Assembly (NCBI RefSeq): GCF_024448985.1 | Contig: NZ_JAMOII010000009.1 | Coordinates: 62,001-126,000, forward strand | DNA from: Stutzerimonas stutzeri | GTDB lineage: Bacteria > Pseudomonadota > Gammaproteobacteria > Pseudomonadales > Pseudomonadaceae | Reading direction: 5' to 3' | Length of the DNA stretch: 64,000 nt | Shown here: positions 7,564 through 18,532 of the stretch, piece by piece | Position numbering within the stretch: position 1 is the first letter of the stretch | How the letters are laid out: each line of letters starts with the position of its first letter | Position numbers and translations under genes: made by a program | The notes under the pieces: generated by a model | The model's database searches: none | The model's input: only the letters and a program-made list of their open reading frames with translations | Told to the model about the DNA's origin: nothing

Positions 7564-10094
7564 GACTTGGCCTTACGCTTTCGCGGGGCACCGCCTTCAG
7601 CCTTAGCGGACGGCTTGCTGCCAACCTTGGGCTTCGAGGCGCTGCGTTTGGGCTTGCTCGCGGTCGACTTGCCTCCTTTCGCATCCGCGAGCAGCGCCTT
7701 CTTTACTTCCCGGCTCTTGCGAACCTCTGCGCTGACCGGCTCCCCGCCTTTGGCGGAACTTTCGGTGCCTTTTCGGCCGCGCCCTGTCTTACGGCTATCA
7801 CCTTTGTCACCAGCCGAGCCACGTTCGCCCGCGCCAGCTTTGCTGCCGCCGCTAATTAGTTCGAAGTCGATCTTGCGCTCATCGAGATCGACACGCATCA
7901 CCCGCACTTCGACGCTATCACCCAAGCGGAAACTCCGCCCACTGCGCTCACCTGACAGCCGATGGTGCAACGGATCGAAATGGTAGTAATCACCCGGCAT
8001 TGCGGTGACGTGAACCAATCCTTCCACGTAAATATCAGTCAGCTCGACGAACAAGCCGAATCCGGTCACTGCGGTAATCACGCCGGGGAAGGTTTCGCCG
8101 ACGCGATCCTTCATGAATTCGCACTTGAGCCAGTTCACCACATCCCGCGTCGCCTCGTCGGCGCGCCGTTCGGCCATCGAGCACTGCTCACCGAGCTGCT
8201 CCAACGCAGCCTCATCATAGGGATAGATGCGCGCCTTCGGCATGCTGGTCGCGCCCTCGCGACGCACATGCTCCGTATCTCGACGCGAGCGGATCACGCT
8301 GCGGATCGCACGGTGAATCAACAGATCCGGATAGCGGCGGATGGGCGATGTGAAGTGCGCATAGGCCTCGTAATTCAGACCGAAATGACCGTTGTTATCC
8401 GGGCTGTAAACCGCCTGACTCAACGACCGCAGCATTACCGTCTGGATCACATTGAAATCGGGCCGCCCCTGAATCCGCTCCAGCAGCGCCTGATAATCTT
8501 TGGGCGTTGGCCCTTCCTTGCCCTTGTGCAGCGTCAGCCCCAGCTCGCCGAGAAAGGCCCGCAGCTTTTCCTGACGCTCCAATGGCGGCCCGTCGTGGAC
8601 ACGATACAGACCGGGAATGTCATGATCTTGGAGAAAGCGCGCCGTGGCCACGTTGGCGCACAGCATGCATTCCTCGATCAGCTTGTGCGCATCGTTGCGC
8701 TCGGTAGGCGTAATAGCCGCGATCTTGCGCTCCGCCCCGAAGACAATGCGCGTTTCCTGAGTTTCGAAATCGATCGCACCACGCGCGTGGCGCGCCTTGA
8801 GCAACACCTTGTACAGCGCGTGGAGCTGCTTGAGATGCGGCAATACTTGCGCGTACTCGCCAGACAATCGCTTGCCTTCGGCCGAGGAAGGCTGCTCAAG
8901 CATGCTGCTGACCTTGTTATACGTCAGCCGCGCATGGGAGTGGATAACCGCTTCGTAAAACTGGTAATCGGTCATTTTCCCTGATTTGTTCAGGGTGATT
9001 TCGCAGACCATGGCCAGCCGATCGACGTGCGGATTGAGCGAGCAGAGACCGTTGGATAGCTCCTCCGGGAGCATCGGCACGACCCGCTCGGGGAAGTACA
9101 CCGACGTGCCCCGCAGTTCGGCCTCCTTGTCCAGCGCCGATCCGACTTTCACATAATGCGATACGTCTGCAATCGCGACGTACAGCCGGAAACCGCCAGA
9201 AAACAGCTTCCAGCCACTCAGCTTCTCGCAATAGACCGCATCGTCGAAGTCACGAGCGTCTTCGCCATCGATGGTGACGAAAGGCAGATGCCGCAGATCG
9301 ACACGTTTCTGCTTGTCCTTTTCCTCGACTTCAGACCTGAGCTTGGCCGCTTCACGCTTCACCGCATCCGGCCAGACGTAGGGGATATCGAAACTGCGCA
9401 GCGCAACGTCGATTTCCATGCCTGGGGCCATGTAATTGCCGATTACCTCAATTACGTCGCCCTGGGGCTGGAAGCGCTGAGTCGGCCAGTGGGTGATCTT
9501 GATCTCGACGAACTGGCCCGGCTTGGCATCCATTGAGCGGCCGGGTGTCACCAGCACTTCCTGCTGAATTTTTGGGTTGTCGGCCATGACGAAACCGATG
9601 CCGCTTTCTTCCTGGTAACGCCCGACGATGGTTTCATGCGCGCGACTGATCACCTCGACGATCGCACCTTCGCGCCGCCCGCGGCGATCGAGTCCGGCAA
9701 CCCGAGCCAGGCAGCGGTCGCCATCGAATACCAGACGCATTTGCGCAGGGCTCAGAAACAAGTCGTCGCTTTTATCGTCGGGAATCAGAAAACCGAAACC
9801 GTCGCGATGACCACTGACGCGCCCGCAAACCAGGTCAAGCTTGTCCACCGGGGCATAAGTGCCACGCCGGGTATAGATCAATTGACCGTCACGCTCCATC
9901 GCACGCAAGCGGCGGCGTAGAGCTTCGATATCGTCTTCGGAGGATAATCCGAACTCTTCCACCAACTCCTCACGCGCCGCTGGCGAGCCGCGCTCGCTCA
10001 GGTGCTGGAGAATCAGCTCGCGGCTGGGAATAGGGTTTTCGTACTTTTCCGCTTCACGCGCGGCCTCGGGATCGAGGGATTGCCAATCGGCCAT
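7560..10094 (-). CDS. rnr: Ribonuclease R
   Basis: Processive 3'-5' exoribonuclease able to degrade structured RNA. The 844 residues run: N-terminal helix-turn-helix, cold-shock domains (RRGTYAPVDKLD; GFGFLIPDD), the RNB catalytic domain with the metal-binding DGEDARDFDDAV motif and HFTSPIRRYPDL, an S1 domain (GETFPGVITAVTGFGLFVEL), and a long Lys/Arg/Ser/Gly-rich tail from about residue 745 that is low-complexity and probably RNA-binding. The start at 10094 reads MADWQSLDPEAAREAEKYENPIP, the normal N-terminus. Confidence 0.97.
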   Translation of the reverse strand: MADWQSLDPEAAREAEKYENPIPSRELILQHLSERGSPAAREELVEEFGLSSEDDIEALRRRLRAMERDGQLIYTRRGTYAPVDKLDLVCGRVSGHRDGFGFLIPDDKSDDLFLSPAQMRLVFDGDRCLARVAGLDRRGRREGAIVEVISRAHETIVGRYQEESGIGFVMADNPKIQQEVLVTPGRSMDAKPGQFVEIKITHWPTQRFQPQGDVIEVIGNYMAPGMEIDVALRSFDIPYVWPDAVKREAAKLRSEVEEKDKQKRVDLRHLPFVTIDGEDARDFDDAVYCEKLSGWKLFSGGFRLYVAIADVSHYVKVGSALDKEAELRGTSVYFPERVVPMLPEELSNGLCSLNPHVDRLAMVCEITLNKSGKMTDYQFYEAVIHSHARLTYNKVSSMLEQPSSAEGKRLSGEYAQVLPHLKQLHALYKVLLKARHARGAIDFETQETRIVFGAERKIAAITPTERNDAHKLIEECMLCANVATARFLQDHDIPGLYRVHDGPPLERQEKLRAFLGELGLTLHKGKEGPTPKDYQALLERIQGRPDFNVIQTVMLRSLSQAVYSPDNNGHFGLNYEAYAHFTSPIRRYPDLLIHRAIRSVIRSRRDTEHVRREGATSMPKARIYPYDEAALEQLGEQCSMAERRADEATRDVVNWLKCEFMKDRVGETFPGVITAVTGFGLFVELTDIYVEGLVHVTAMPGDYYHFDPLHHRLSGERSGRSFRLGDSVEVRVMRVDLDERKIDFELISGGSKAGAGERGSAGDKGDSRKTGRGRKGTESSAKGGEPVSAEVRKSREVKKALLADAKGGKSTASKPKRSASKPKVGSKPSAKAEGGAPRKRKAKS

Positions 10095-10205
10095 TAAGAG
10101 ATGTCACCTTTCATTCATTTTTAGAGGCAGAACGCCCCTATCTATTGAAGCGCGAAACGCATGCCGGCGGCAGCTTTCGAGCGAATTATTTTTCCTGGGC
10201 GGGGC

Positions 10206-10234
10206 TTTACAAGGCATAACCTCGCCCGTATAGT
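10206..10234 (+). promoter_or_regulatory. Promoter of the tandem tRNA-Leu genes
   Basis: TTTACA (10206-10211), a 17-nt spacer, then TATAGT (10229-10234), 63 nt before the first tRNA. A good sigma-70 match in the right place and direction. Confidence 0.65.
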
Positions 10235-10297
10235 TCGCGCCCACAATGTCTGGTAGACGTTGTAACACGGAAACGATGAAGTATCATCGTTTGCAGT

Positions 10298-10384
10298 GCC
10301 CAGGTGGCGGAATTGGTAGACGCACTAGGTTCAGGTCCTAGCGGTGGCAACACCGTGGAAGTTCGAGTCTTCTCCTGGGCACCA
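10298..10384 (+). tRNA. tRNA-Leu (CAG), first copy
   Basis: Class II tRNA of 87 nt with encoded CCA. The acceptor stem GCCCAGG pairs with CCTGGGC. The anticodon stem CTAGG/CCTAG encloses TTCAGGT, giving anticodon CAG. The variable arm stem is CGGTG/CACCG. The T-arm contains GTTCGAGTC. Decodes CUG leucine codons, the dominant Leu codon in this GC-rich genome. Confidence 0.97.
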
Positions 10385-10486
10385 CTTATTCGATGAAGCT
10401 TTTGCCTCGGCAAGAATTTCATAATCACGAGGTTTGTCGGCCTCGACCAGCAATCGACAGAAGTCGATGAGTAATCATCGCAACGT

Positions 10487-10573
10487 GCCCAGGTGGCGGA
10501 ATTGGTAGACGCACTAGGTTCAGGTCCTAGCGATGGCAACATCGTGGAAGTTCGAGTCTTCTCCTGGGCACCA
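10487..10573 (+). tRNA. tRNA-Leu (CAG), second copy
   Basis: Nearly identical to the copy 102 nt upstream: same acceptor stem, anticodon CAG and encoded CCA. It differs in the variable-arm stem, CGATG/CATCG instead of CGGTG/CACCG, a paired compensatory change. Probably cotranscribed with the first copy and followed by a terminator at 10582-10610. Confidence 0.97.
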
Positions 10574-10581
10574 CTCTTCAG

Positions 10582-10610
10582 AAAAAACCGAGCCATTGGC
10601 TCGGTTTTTT
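10582..10610 (+). terminator. Terminator after the tRNA-Leu pair
   Basis: Stem CCGAGCC/GGCTCGG (10588-10604) preceded by six A and followed by six T, so it could act in both directions. It lies 9 nt after the second tRNA. Confidence 0.9.
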
Positions 10611-10704
10611 CGTTTCCGCTACGGCAAATCCGATAGCGCCCCAACAATGCTGATCGCATCGCCCCGGCATCCCGAGATGCTCAGCGCGACTTAAGCAAAA
10701 ATGG

Positions 10705-10728
10705 AAAGACCGCCCTGAGGCGGTCTTT
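10705..10728 (-). terminator. Terminator after purA
   Basis: Perfect stem AAAGACCGCC/GGCGGTCTTT with a 4-nt loop, 16 nt beyond the purA stop codon. The T-run is short on both strands. Position favours termination of purA transcripts. Confidence 0.75.
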
Positions 10729-10743
10729 TATCATCAGCCGCGA

Positions 10744-12123
<1,380 letters not shown>

Positions 12124-13311
12124 TCAGCGGGTCAGCGGCGTTACGGTCCAGGACCCCTCTTGCAACACTAGCTGCCGGTCGCAGCCAACACTTAGCGCCG
12201 CATCGTCCTGCTGTCCATCTAGAGCCTGCACTACACGCTCGCCCTGGGCGCGCAGCCGACAGATCGACTTCCATAACGCCGGGTCGGTGTCATAGGGCGC
12301 CCAGATACCGACTGTGGGGGACGCTAATTCGGCATTACCGAGGCTGACCAAGGTTTTCAGATCCGTCGAGAAACCGGTCGCCGGACGCGCCCGCCCAAAA
12401 TCCGCACCGATGTCGTCATAACGACCACCCTGCGCGATCGACTGCCCAACGCCGGGCACGAACACCGCGAATACGACGCCGGTGTGATAGTGATAGCCGC
12501 GCAATTCGCCCAGATCGAAATACAACGGCAGATTGGGATACCGCACTGCCAGCTGTTCAGCAATCTGAATCAATCCATCGAGCGCTTCTCGCACTGCCGA
12601 CGGAGCGTCAGCCAGAACGACTTTCGCCGCATCCAGCGTCTCGCGCCCGCCGCAAAGCCGTGCCAGTGCGCGCAGCATGCTCGCCAGCGACGGCTCAACG
12701 TTGGCGGTCAAGGCCGCAATCTCATCCATCGCCTTACGCTGCAATGCGTCGAACAGGCGCTGCTCGGCATCTCCCGACAAACCTGCCGCACGCGCCAACC
12801 CGCGATAAATGCCTACATGGCCGAGATCCATGTGCAGATCAGGCACACTGGCGAGACCAAGGGTCTCCAGCATGAGGCTAATCACTTCGAGATCGCTTGA
12901 GGTGCTGCTGTCGCCATAAAGCTCGGCGCCCAGCTGGATCGGACTACGCGACGTCGCGAGCGCCTGAGGCTTGGCGTGCAGCACGCTGCCGGCGTAGCAC
13001 AGGCGACTGGGACCCTCCCGACGCAACGTATGCGCGTCAACCCGCGCCACCTGTGGGGTAATATCCGCACGCAGGCCCATCTGCCTGCCGGACAAGGGAT
13101 CGATGACTTTGAATGTCTTCAGATCCAGATCCTGCCCCGCTCCCGTCAGCAGCGACTCGAGAAACTCCACATGTGGAGTGATGACCAACTCGTAACCCCA
13201 GCACTGGAACAGGTCCAGCACACGGCGCCTTGCGGTTTCGATACGCGCCGCATCGGGCGGCAGCACCTCTTCGATGCCATCTGGCAGTAGCCAGCGGTCT
13301 ACCGTTGCCAT
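12124..13311 (-). CDS. hisZ: ATP phosphoribosyltransferase regulatory subunit
   Basis: HisRS-like paralogue without tRNA charging function; it pairs with the short form of HisG for the first step of histidine synthesis and its feedback control. The 395-residue protein starts [19 protein letters not shown] at 13311, with GAGAGG 9 nt upstream; an ATG at 13338 is rejected. The class II synthetase-like motifs are present ([23 protein letters not shown]-like [19 protein letters not shown]). Its presence predicts a short HisG elsewhere in the genome. Located between hflC and purA, the Pseudomonas arrangement. Confidence 0.95.
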   Translation of the reverse strand: MATVDRWLLPDGIEEVLPPDAARIETARRRVLDLFQCWGYELVITPHVEFLESLLTGAGQDLDLKTFKVIDPLSGRQMGLRADITPQVARVDAHTLRREGPSRLCYAGSVLHAKPQALATSRSPIQLGAELYGDSSTSSDLEVISLMLETLGLASVPDLHMDLGHVGIYRGLARAAGLSGDAEQRLFDALQRKAMDEIAALTANVEPSLASMLRALARLCGGRETLDAAKVVLADAPSAVREALDGLIQIAEQLAVRYPNLPLYFDLGELRGYHYHTGVVFAVFVPGVGQSIAQGGRYDDIGADFGRARPATGFSTDLKTLVSLGNAELASPTVGIWAPYDTDPALWKSICRLRAQGERVVQALDGQQDDAALSVGCDRQLVLQEGSWTVTPLTR

Positions 13312-13492
13312 TTCGCCAATCACCTCTCGATACGGCAAGCCTAGTCAAGCAGACGAACACCGGGGCTCCGGCCTGGGCCACCCATCGGTCGCGTGCGATT
13401 GTGTTCGAACCATGGCAACAGCGCCACGCCCCATAAGGGGATCGGCATGGCTGGCCACGCCCGGATCGGTCTGTTCCACCAGGGCGCAGACG

Positions 13493-13517
13493 CAAAAAAG
13501 CCGGGTTTTTCCCGGCT
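13493..13517 (-). terminator. Terminator between hflC and hisZ
   Basis: On the minus strand the stem AGCCGGG/CCCGGCT with loop AAAAA is followed by a run of six T. It lies about 70 nt beyond hflC and should separate the hfq-hfl operon from hisZ. Confidence 0.85.
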
Positions 13518-13589
13518 CGCGGATCATAACAATGTTTCGCCAATGGGTCACCCGGTGGACGGCATCGTCCAGCCGGATGACCCTTGCGG

Positions 13590-14462
13590 TCATTGTGCCG
13601 TAGCGGACTCCAGGTAGCGGAAGAAGTCGCTATTGGGATCCAGCACCAGCACATCTTCCTTACTGGCAAAGCTGTCCCGGTAGGCCTGCAGACTGCGGTG
13701 GAAGGAATAGAATTCCCGGTCCTGTCCGTACGCAGCAGCATAGATAGCGGCCGCCTGCGCGTCACCATCACCACGCAACTCTTCAGCCTCACGGAATGCC
13801 TCGGCCAGCAGGACGCGCCGCTGCCGGTCGGCATCCGCGCGGATACCCTCGGCCAGCTCTTTACCTTTTGCCCTGTGCTCACGCGCTTCACGCTCCCGCT
13901 CGGAGCTCATACGCTCGAACACGCTGCGATTCACTTCGCGCGGGAGGTCGATGCCCTTGACACGAACATCGACGACTTCGATTCCGAGTTCCTGCTGCGC
14001 GGCTCGGTTCAGACTATTGGTCACAACGGCCATCAGCTCATCACGCTGACCCGACACCGACTCGTGCAGGGTCCGCTTACCGAACTGGTCTCGTAGCGAG
14101 GCTTCCAGCCGGCGCGCGAGGCGCTCGTCCGCGATCTGCTTCATACCCGACGTCGCGGTATAGAAGCGCTCGGCATCATCCACACGCCACTTGGCGTAGG
14201 AATCAACCATCAGCGCCTTCTTTTCCAGCGTGAGGAAACGCGAGGTGGAAGTATCGAGCGTCATCAACCGCCCGTCGAATTTGCGAACACTGTTCACGTA
14301 CGGAATCTTGAGATGCAGACCCGGCTTCACGTCGGGCTCGACGATACGACCGAAGCGCAGCATCACCGCACGCTCTGTCTGCGAGACGATGTAGAAGCTG
14401 TTCCAAACGACGATCGCCAGCACCACACCCACAATCAGGGCGGTCAGGGATTTATTGCTCAT
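13590..14462 (-). CDS. hflC: Protease modulator HflC
   Basis: SPFH/prohibitin-type membrane protein that forms the HflKC cage around the FtsH protease. The 290 residues begin with one transmembrane helix (about 7-25) followed by the band-7 domain (SQTERAVMLRFGRIV; VRVKGIDLPREVN) and a long charged coiled coil (EREAREHRAKGKELAEGI). The start codon shares one base with the hflK stop (TAATG), so translation is coupled. Confidence 0.96.
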   Translation of the reverse strand: MSNKSLTALIVGVVLAIVVWNSFYIVSQTERAVMLRFGRIVEPDVKPGLHLKIPYVNSVRKFDGRLMTLDTSTSRFLTLEKKALMVDSYAKWRVDDAERFYTATSGMKQIADERLARRLEASLRDQFGKRTLHESVSGQRDELMAVVTNSLNRAAQQELGIEVVDVRVKGIDLPREVNRSVFERMSSEREREAREHRAKGKELAEGIRADADRQRRVLLAEAFREAEELRGDGDAQAAAIYAAAYGQDREFYSFHRSLQAYRDSFASKEDVLVLDPNSDFFRYLESATAQ

Positions 14463-15646
14463 TAGCGGACCTCCCTTGTACGCACTTCACGCGGATCCAG
14501 TTCCGGAGGCATTCGCGTAGTCTGAGTCGAAGCGCCCGAAACGGATGCCGCAGCAGAACGCTCGGCAGAAGCGCCACGACTGTTGATCATCTTGTCCAGC
14601 GGTAGGTAAAGCAGATTGTTCTGCCCACTCTCACCGGTCACGAGAACCTTACTGGTGTTACTCAGGACTTCCTGGATGGTTTCCAGATACAGACGTTCAC
14701 GCGTCACGTCAGGAGCCTTGCGGTATTCGGCAACCAGTTTGGAGAAGCGATCCGCCTCACCCTGGGCACGGGATATCACTGCATCGCGATAACCGCTCGC
14801 CTCTTCCAGCATGCGCTGGGCCTGACCACGCGCTTCGGGAATGACGCCGTTGGCGTAGGACTCGGCCTGATTCTTCTCGCGCTGCTCGTCTTCACGCGCA
14901 CGAATCACGTCATCGAAGGCTTCCTGCACTTCACGCGGCGCTGCCGCACTCTGAAGGTTGACCTGAGTGACGATGATGCCGGTGCCATAGTTGTCGAGGA
15001 AGCGCTGTAGCCGTTCTTCGACCTCGTTCGCCATGGCCTCACGACCCTCGGTCAATACCTGATCCATCGCTGTGGAGCCTACGACATGGCGAACCGCACT
15101 ATCGGTCGCATGTTGCAGCGAGGCTTCTGGATCTTCGACGTTGAGTACGAAGGCTTGCAGGTCGCTGATCTTGTATTGCACCGTTAGCGGCACTTCGATG
15201 ATGTTCTCGTCCTCGGTCAACATCTGCCCTTGCTTGCTATAAGAACGCTCGCGAGTGACGTTAGCCTGGAACTTGCGATCGAACGGCGGGAAATAGATAT
15301 TCAGGCCGGGACCGACAGTTTCGTGATATTTGCCGAAGCGCAGCACCACGGCCTGCTCCTGCTCATCGACGATGTAGATCGCATTGGACAACCAGACGGC
15401 CAGCAGCACGACCAAGCCGATCCAGAGCAGCGCGAAACCGCCACGCCGACCACTGCCGCCACCCGACGAGCCGCCGCTGCCGCGCTTCTTTTTGCCGAAC
15501 ATGCCGTTGAGGCTGTCCTGTAATTTGCGGAAAGCCTCATCCAGATCCGGCGGACCTTTCTGATCGCCACCACCGCGACGACCACCGCCACCGCTACCCC
15601 AGGGATCCTGGTTGTTCGAGTTGCCACCCGGCTCATTCCAAGCCAT
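14462..15646 (-). CDS. hflK: FtsH protease activity modulator HflK
   Basis: Partner of HflC in the inner-membrane HflKC complex. The 394 residues have a Gly-rich cytosolic N-terminus (NQDPWGSGGGGRRGGG), one transmembrane helix near residue 80, the band-7 domain beginning NAIYIVDEQEQAVVLRFG, and a coiled-coil tail. I used the internal ATG at 15646 (MAWNEPGG), the conserved N-terminus, rather than the ATG 12 nt upstream. Third gene of hfq-hflX-hflK-hflC. Confidence 0.96.
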   Translation of the reverse strand: MAWNEPGGNSNNQDPWGSGGGGRRGGGDQKGPPDLDEAFRKLQDSLNGMFGKKKRGSGGSSGGGSGRRGGFALLWIGLVVLLAVWLSNAIYIVDEQEQAVVLRFGKYHETVGPGLNIYFPPFDRKFQANVTRERSYSKQGQMLTEDENIIEVPLTVQYKISDLQAFVLNVEDPEASLQHATDSAVRHVVGSTAMDQVLTEGREAMANEVEERLQRFLDNYGTGIIVTQVNLQSAAAPREVQEAFDDVIRAREDEQREKNQAESYANGVIPEARGQAQRMLEEASGYRDAVISRAQGEADRFSKLVAEYRKAPDVTRERLYLETIQEVLSNTSKVLVTGESGQNNLLYLPLDKMINSRGASAERSAAASVSGASTQTTRMPPELDPREVRTREVR

Positions 15647-15743
15647 AGCGCTCTCCATTCAAATAAAGCTAAAGGCGCGCCAACGGCGCGCCCGCCAATG
15701 CTACCGAAAGCCCGGAACGAACGGCTTAAAAGCCCCCCGAGCT

Positions 15744-17045
15744 TTATTGCAAAGTGTGTTGTTCGAAGAACAGTTCCGCTTCGAGACCCGCGCGACTGAT
15801 GAGACGATGCAGCTCGACACGCTGCAATCTCACGTCGAGTAGACTACCGCCCTCATCGTCATGGGATTCGGATTGCACTGCGCCCAAGTCAAACAACTGC
15901 GCCCGTAGCCGCCCAAGATTTTGCGGAAGCCGAAGCGTTCCCACGAACAGATCGTCGCCCAGCAATTCGGCCACAGCCTGCTTCAACAGGTCGAGCCCAA
16001 GCCCCTGCTGCGCCGATACCCAAACGCGCTGCGGCACACCGTCTGCGTTGCGCTGGATCTGCGGCTCGATACCCTCCAGCAGATCCACCTTGTTGTAGAC
16101 CTCCAGTATCGGCAGCTCGTGAGCACCGATCTCGGTCAGCACCGCCAACACCTGCTCGATCTGCTGATCGCGCTCAGGCTCATGCGCATCGATGACATGC
16201 AGCAGTAGATCAGCATTGCTGGACTCTTCGAGGGTGGCGCGAAAGGATTCGACCAGTTTGTGCGGCAAATGACGAATGAAACCCACCGTATCGGCGAGCA
16301 CCACCGGCCCTAGATCATCCAACTCCAGACGACGCAAGGTCGGATCAAGCGTCGCGAACAGCTGATTGGCTGCGTAGACGTCGGCTTCGGTCAACGCGTT
16401 GAATAACGTGGACTTGCCGGCGTTGGTGTAGCCCACCAGAGAGATCAGAGGAATGTCGGCACGGCGACGCCCTCGGCGAGCCTGCTCACGCTGGCCCCGA
16501 ACCTTCTCCAGCCGCTGTTTGATCTGGCGAACCCGCACACGCAACAGCCGCCGGTCCGTTTCCAACTGGGTTTCACCAGGGCCACGCAGACCGATACCGC
16601 CCTTCTGCCGCTCAAGGTGAGTCCAGCCACGTACCAGACGAGTACTCATGTATTCCAGCTGGGCCAGCTCGACCTGCAGCTTGCCTTCATGCGTACGCGC
16701 ACGCTGAGCAAAGATATCCAGAATCAAACCGGTTCGATCGAGCACACGGCATTCCAGGGCACGCTCGAGATTGCGTTCCTGACTGGGAGTAAGTGTGTGA
16801 TTGAAAATGACCAGCTCGACCTCGCCATCCTTGACGAGGTCACGCAGCTCTTCGACTTTGCCGCTGCCAATCAGAAATTTGGCGGACGGCTGGTGCCTTG
16901 CCACATTGACGAAGCCAACAGCTTCAGCGCCAGCTGACCGTGCCAGCTCCTGAAACTCCTGAGGATCTTCACGCGCCGCTGGATCCTGACCATCCAGATG
17001 AACCAGGATAGCCCGCTCACCACCACCGGGACGTTCGAAGAACAA
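15744..17045 (-). CDS. hflX: Ribosome-rescue GTPase HflX
   Basis: GTPase that binds and splits stalled 70S ribosomes. The 433 residues have the N-terminal HflX subdomain (FNHTLTPSQERNLER), a basic helical linker (GIGLRGPGETQLETDRR), and the G domain with G1 GYTNAGKST, G3 DTVGFI and G4 NKVDLL. It lies 12 nt downstream of hfq, the conserved order. Confidence 0.97.
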   Translation of the reverse strand: MFFERPGGGERAILVHLDGQDPAAREDPQEFQELARSAGAEAVGFVNVARHQPSAKFLIGSGKVEELRDLVKDGEVELVIFNHTLTPSQERNLERALECRVLDRTGLILDIFAQRARTHEGKLQVELAQLEYMSTRLVRGWTHLERQKGGIGLRGPGETQLETDRRLLRVRVRQIKQRLEKVRGQREQARRGRRRADIPLISLVGYTNAGKSTLFNALTEADVYAANQLFATLDPTLRRLELDDLGPVVLADTVGFIRHLPHKLVESFRATLEESSNADLLLHVIDAHEPERDQQIEQVLAVLTEIGAHELPILEVYNKVDLLEGIEPQIQRNADGVPQRVWVSAQQGLGLDLLKQAVAELLGDDLFVGTLRLPQNLGRLRAQLFDLGAVQSESHDDEGGSLLDVRLQRVELHRLISRAGLEAELFFEQHTLQ

Positions 17046-17057
17046 AGAAGGCCCCCC

Positions 17058-17324
<267 letters not shown>

Positions 17325-17402
17325 TTAAAGGATCTTTTCATTAATTTTTAGAATCGAACACGGCTGGCCAGTGATGTGAGGATAGCCGGTCAAATTACAG
17401 TG

Positions 17403-18386
17403 TCAGCTCAATATGGTGAGCCTCTCCAAGTATTTCAATGCTCGCGGCAGATTGTCGCAGGCCGAACTCTCCAACCAATGAACGCCCTCCCAGCCACGCA
17501 ACCAAGTGAACTGCCGCTTGGCCAGCTGCCGGGTTGCGATGACACCGCGTTGAACCATCTCATCGCGCGAATACGAGCCGTCCAGGTAGCTCCAGACCTG
17601 GCGATAGCCTACGGCACGCATGGAGGGTAGCTCAGGATGCAGATCGTCGCGCCTACGAAGCATTTCGACCTCTTCGACAAAGCCCTGTTCAACCATCGCG
17701 ACGAAGCGTTGCTCGATACGCTGATGCAAGACCTGCCGCTGCGTAGGCGCGACGGACAACTGGGCGACAGTATAGGGCAAGACGCCGCCGTCTGGCGTGC
17801 CCGCTCCGGCTTTTTGCGACCTTTGTCGGGCACGGTGTTCGGACATGCTAATGCCGCTGACTCTGAAGACCTCCAAAGCCCTGACCAGCCGCTGGGGGTC
17901 GTTGGGGTGAATTCGAGCCGCGGACTCCGGGTCGACCTCGGCTAACTGCCGATGCAGCGCCGCCAGGCCCTCTAGCTGTGCCTGCGCTTCCAACTCAGCA
18001 CGTACAGCAGAATTGGCAGCAGGCATATCGGCGAGGCCCTCGCTCAACGCCTTGAAGTAGAGCATGGTCCCGCCAACCAGCAACGGGATACGCCCTGCCG
18101 CAGTACTTTCCGCCATCGCAGCCAGCGCATCGCCTACGAAGTCCGCGGCCGAGTAGCTCTGCGTCGGGTCGCGGATATCGATCAGCCGATGCGGAAACTC
18201 TCGAAGCACTTCGGCCGAAGGTTTGGCGGTGCCGATGTCCATCCCACGATATACCAAGGCCGAATCGACACTGATCAGATCGCAGGGCAGCACACGCGCT
18301 AGCTCCAGCGCCAGATCGGTCTTGCCGGCAGCTGTAGGACCCATGAGAAAGATGGCGGGGGGTAACGGGGGCATCGGTGAATCCAT
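17403..18386 (-). CDS. miaA: tRNA dimethylallyltransferase
   Basis: Transfers the dimethylallyl group to N6 of A37 in tRNAs that read UNN codons. The 327 residues contain the P-loop [16 protein letters not shown], the catalytic region [35 protein letters not shown] and the C-terminal [13 protein letters not shown]. It lies between mutL and hfq as in most gammaproteobacteria; the intergenic heptamer array separates it from mutL. Confidence 0.97.
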   Translation of the reverse strand: MDSPMPPLPPAIFLMGPTAAGKTDLALELARVLPCDLISVDSALVYRGMDIGTAKPSAEVLREFPHRLIDIRDPTQSYSAADFVGDALAAMAESTAAGRIPLLVGGTMLYFKALSEGLADMPAANSAVRAELEAQAQLEGLAALHRQLAEVDPESAARIHPNDPQRLVRALEVFRVSGISMSEHRARQRSQKAGAGTPDGGVLPYTVAQLSVAPTQRQVLHQRIEQRFVAMVEQGFVEEVEMLRRRDDLHPELPSMRAVGYRQVWSYLDGSYSRDEMVQRGVIATRQLAKRQFTWLRGWEGVHWLESSACDNLPRALKYLERLTILS

Positions 18387-18390
18387 TAAC

Positions 18391-18525
18391 AGAAAGCTGG
18401 AAGCTGGAAGCTGGAAGCTGGAAGCTGGAAGCTGGAAGCTGGAAGCTGGAAGCGAATCAGTCTGCGGACGCGGCCAGACTTTGCGAAGCTCTTACTTCCA
18501 GCTTCGGGCTTTCAGCTTCAAGCTC
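18391..18525 (-). repeat. AGCTGGA-type element, copy B, with a heptamer array
   Basis: Eight perfect tandem AAGCTGG heptamers occupy 18394-18449, then a spacer of about 45 nt. The opposite arm (about 18491-18524) reads TTACTTCCAGCTTC and TTTCAGCTTCAAGCT, complementary to the array. In the transcript direction the element begins 8 nt after the mutL stop codon. It is the most expanded of three copies in the window. The array is also open in several frames (KLEAGSW repeats), which is an artefact of the period, not a gene. Confidence 0.85.
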
Positions 18526-18532
18526 ATATCCG

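Noticed and set aside
13312-13492. Possible small DUF2065-type gene between hflC and hisZ
   Set aside because: This position often holds a small membrane protein gene in relatives, but no frame here encodes a hydrophobic protein of that type.
18394-18449. Possible CRISPR-like array
   Set aside because: Seven-nt units without spacers and no cas genes: a simple tandem repeat.
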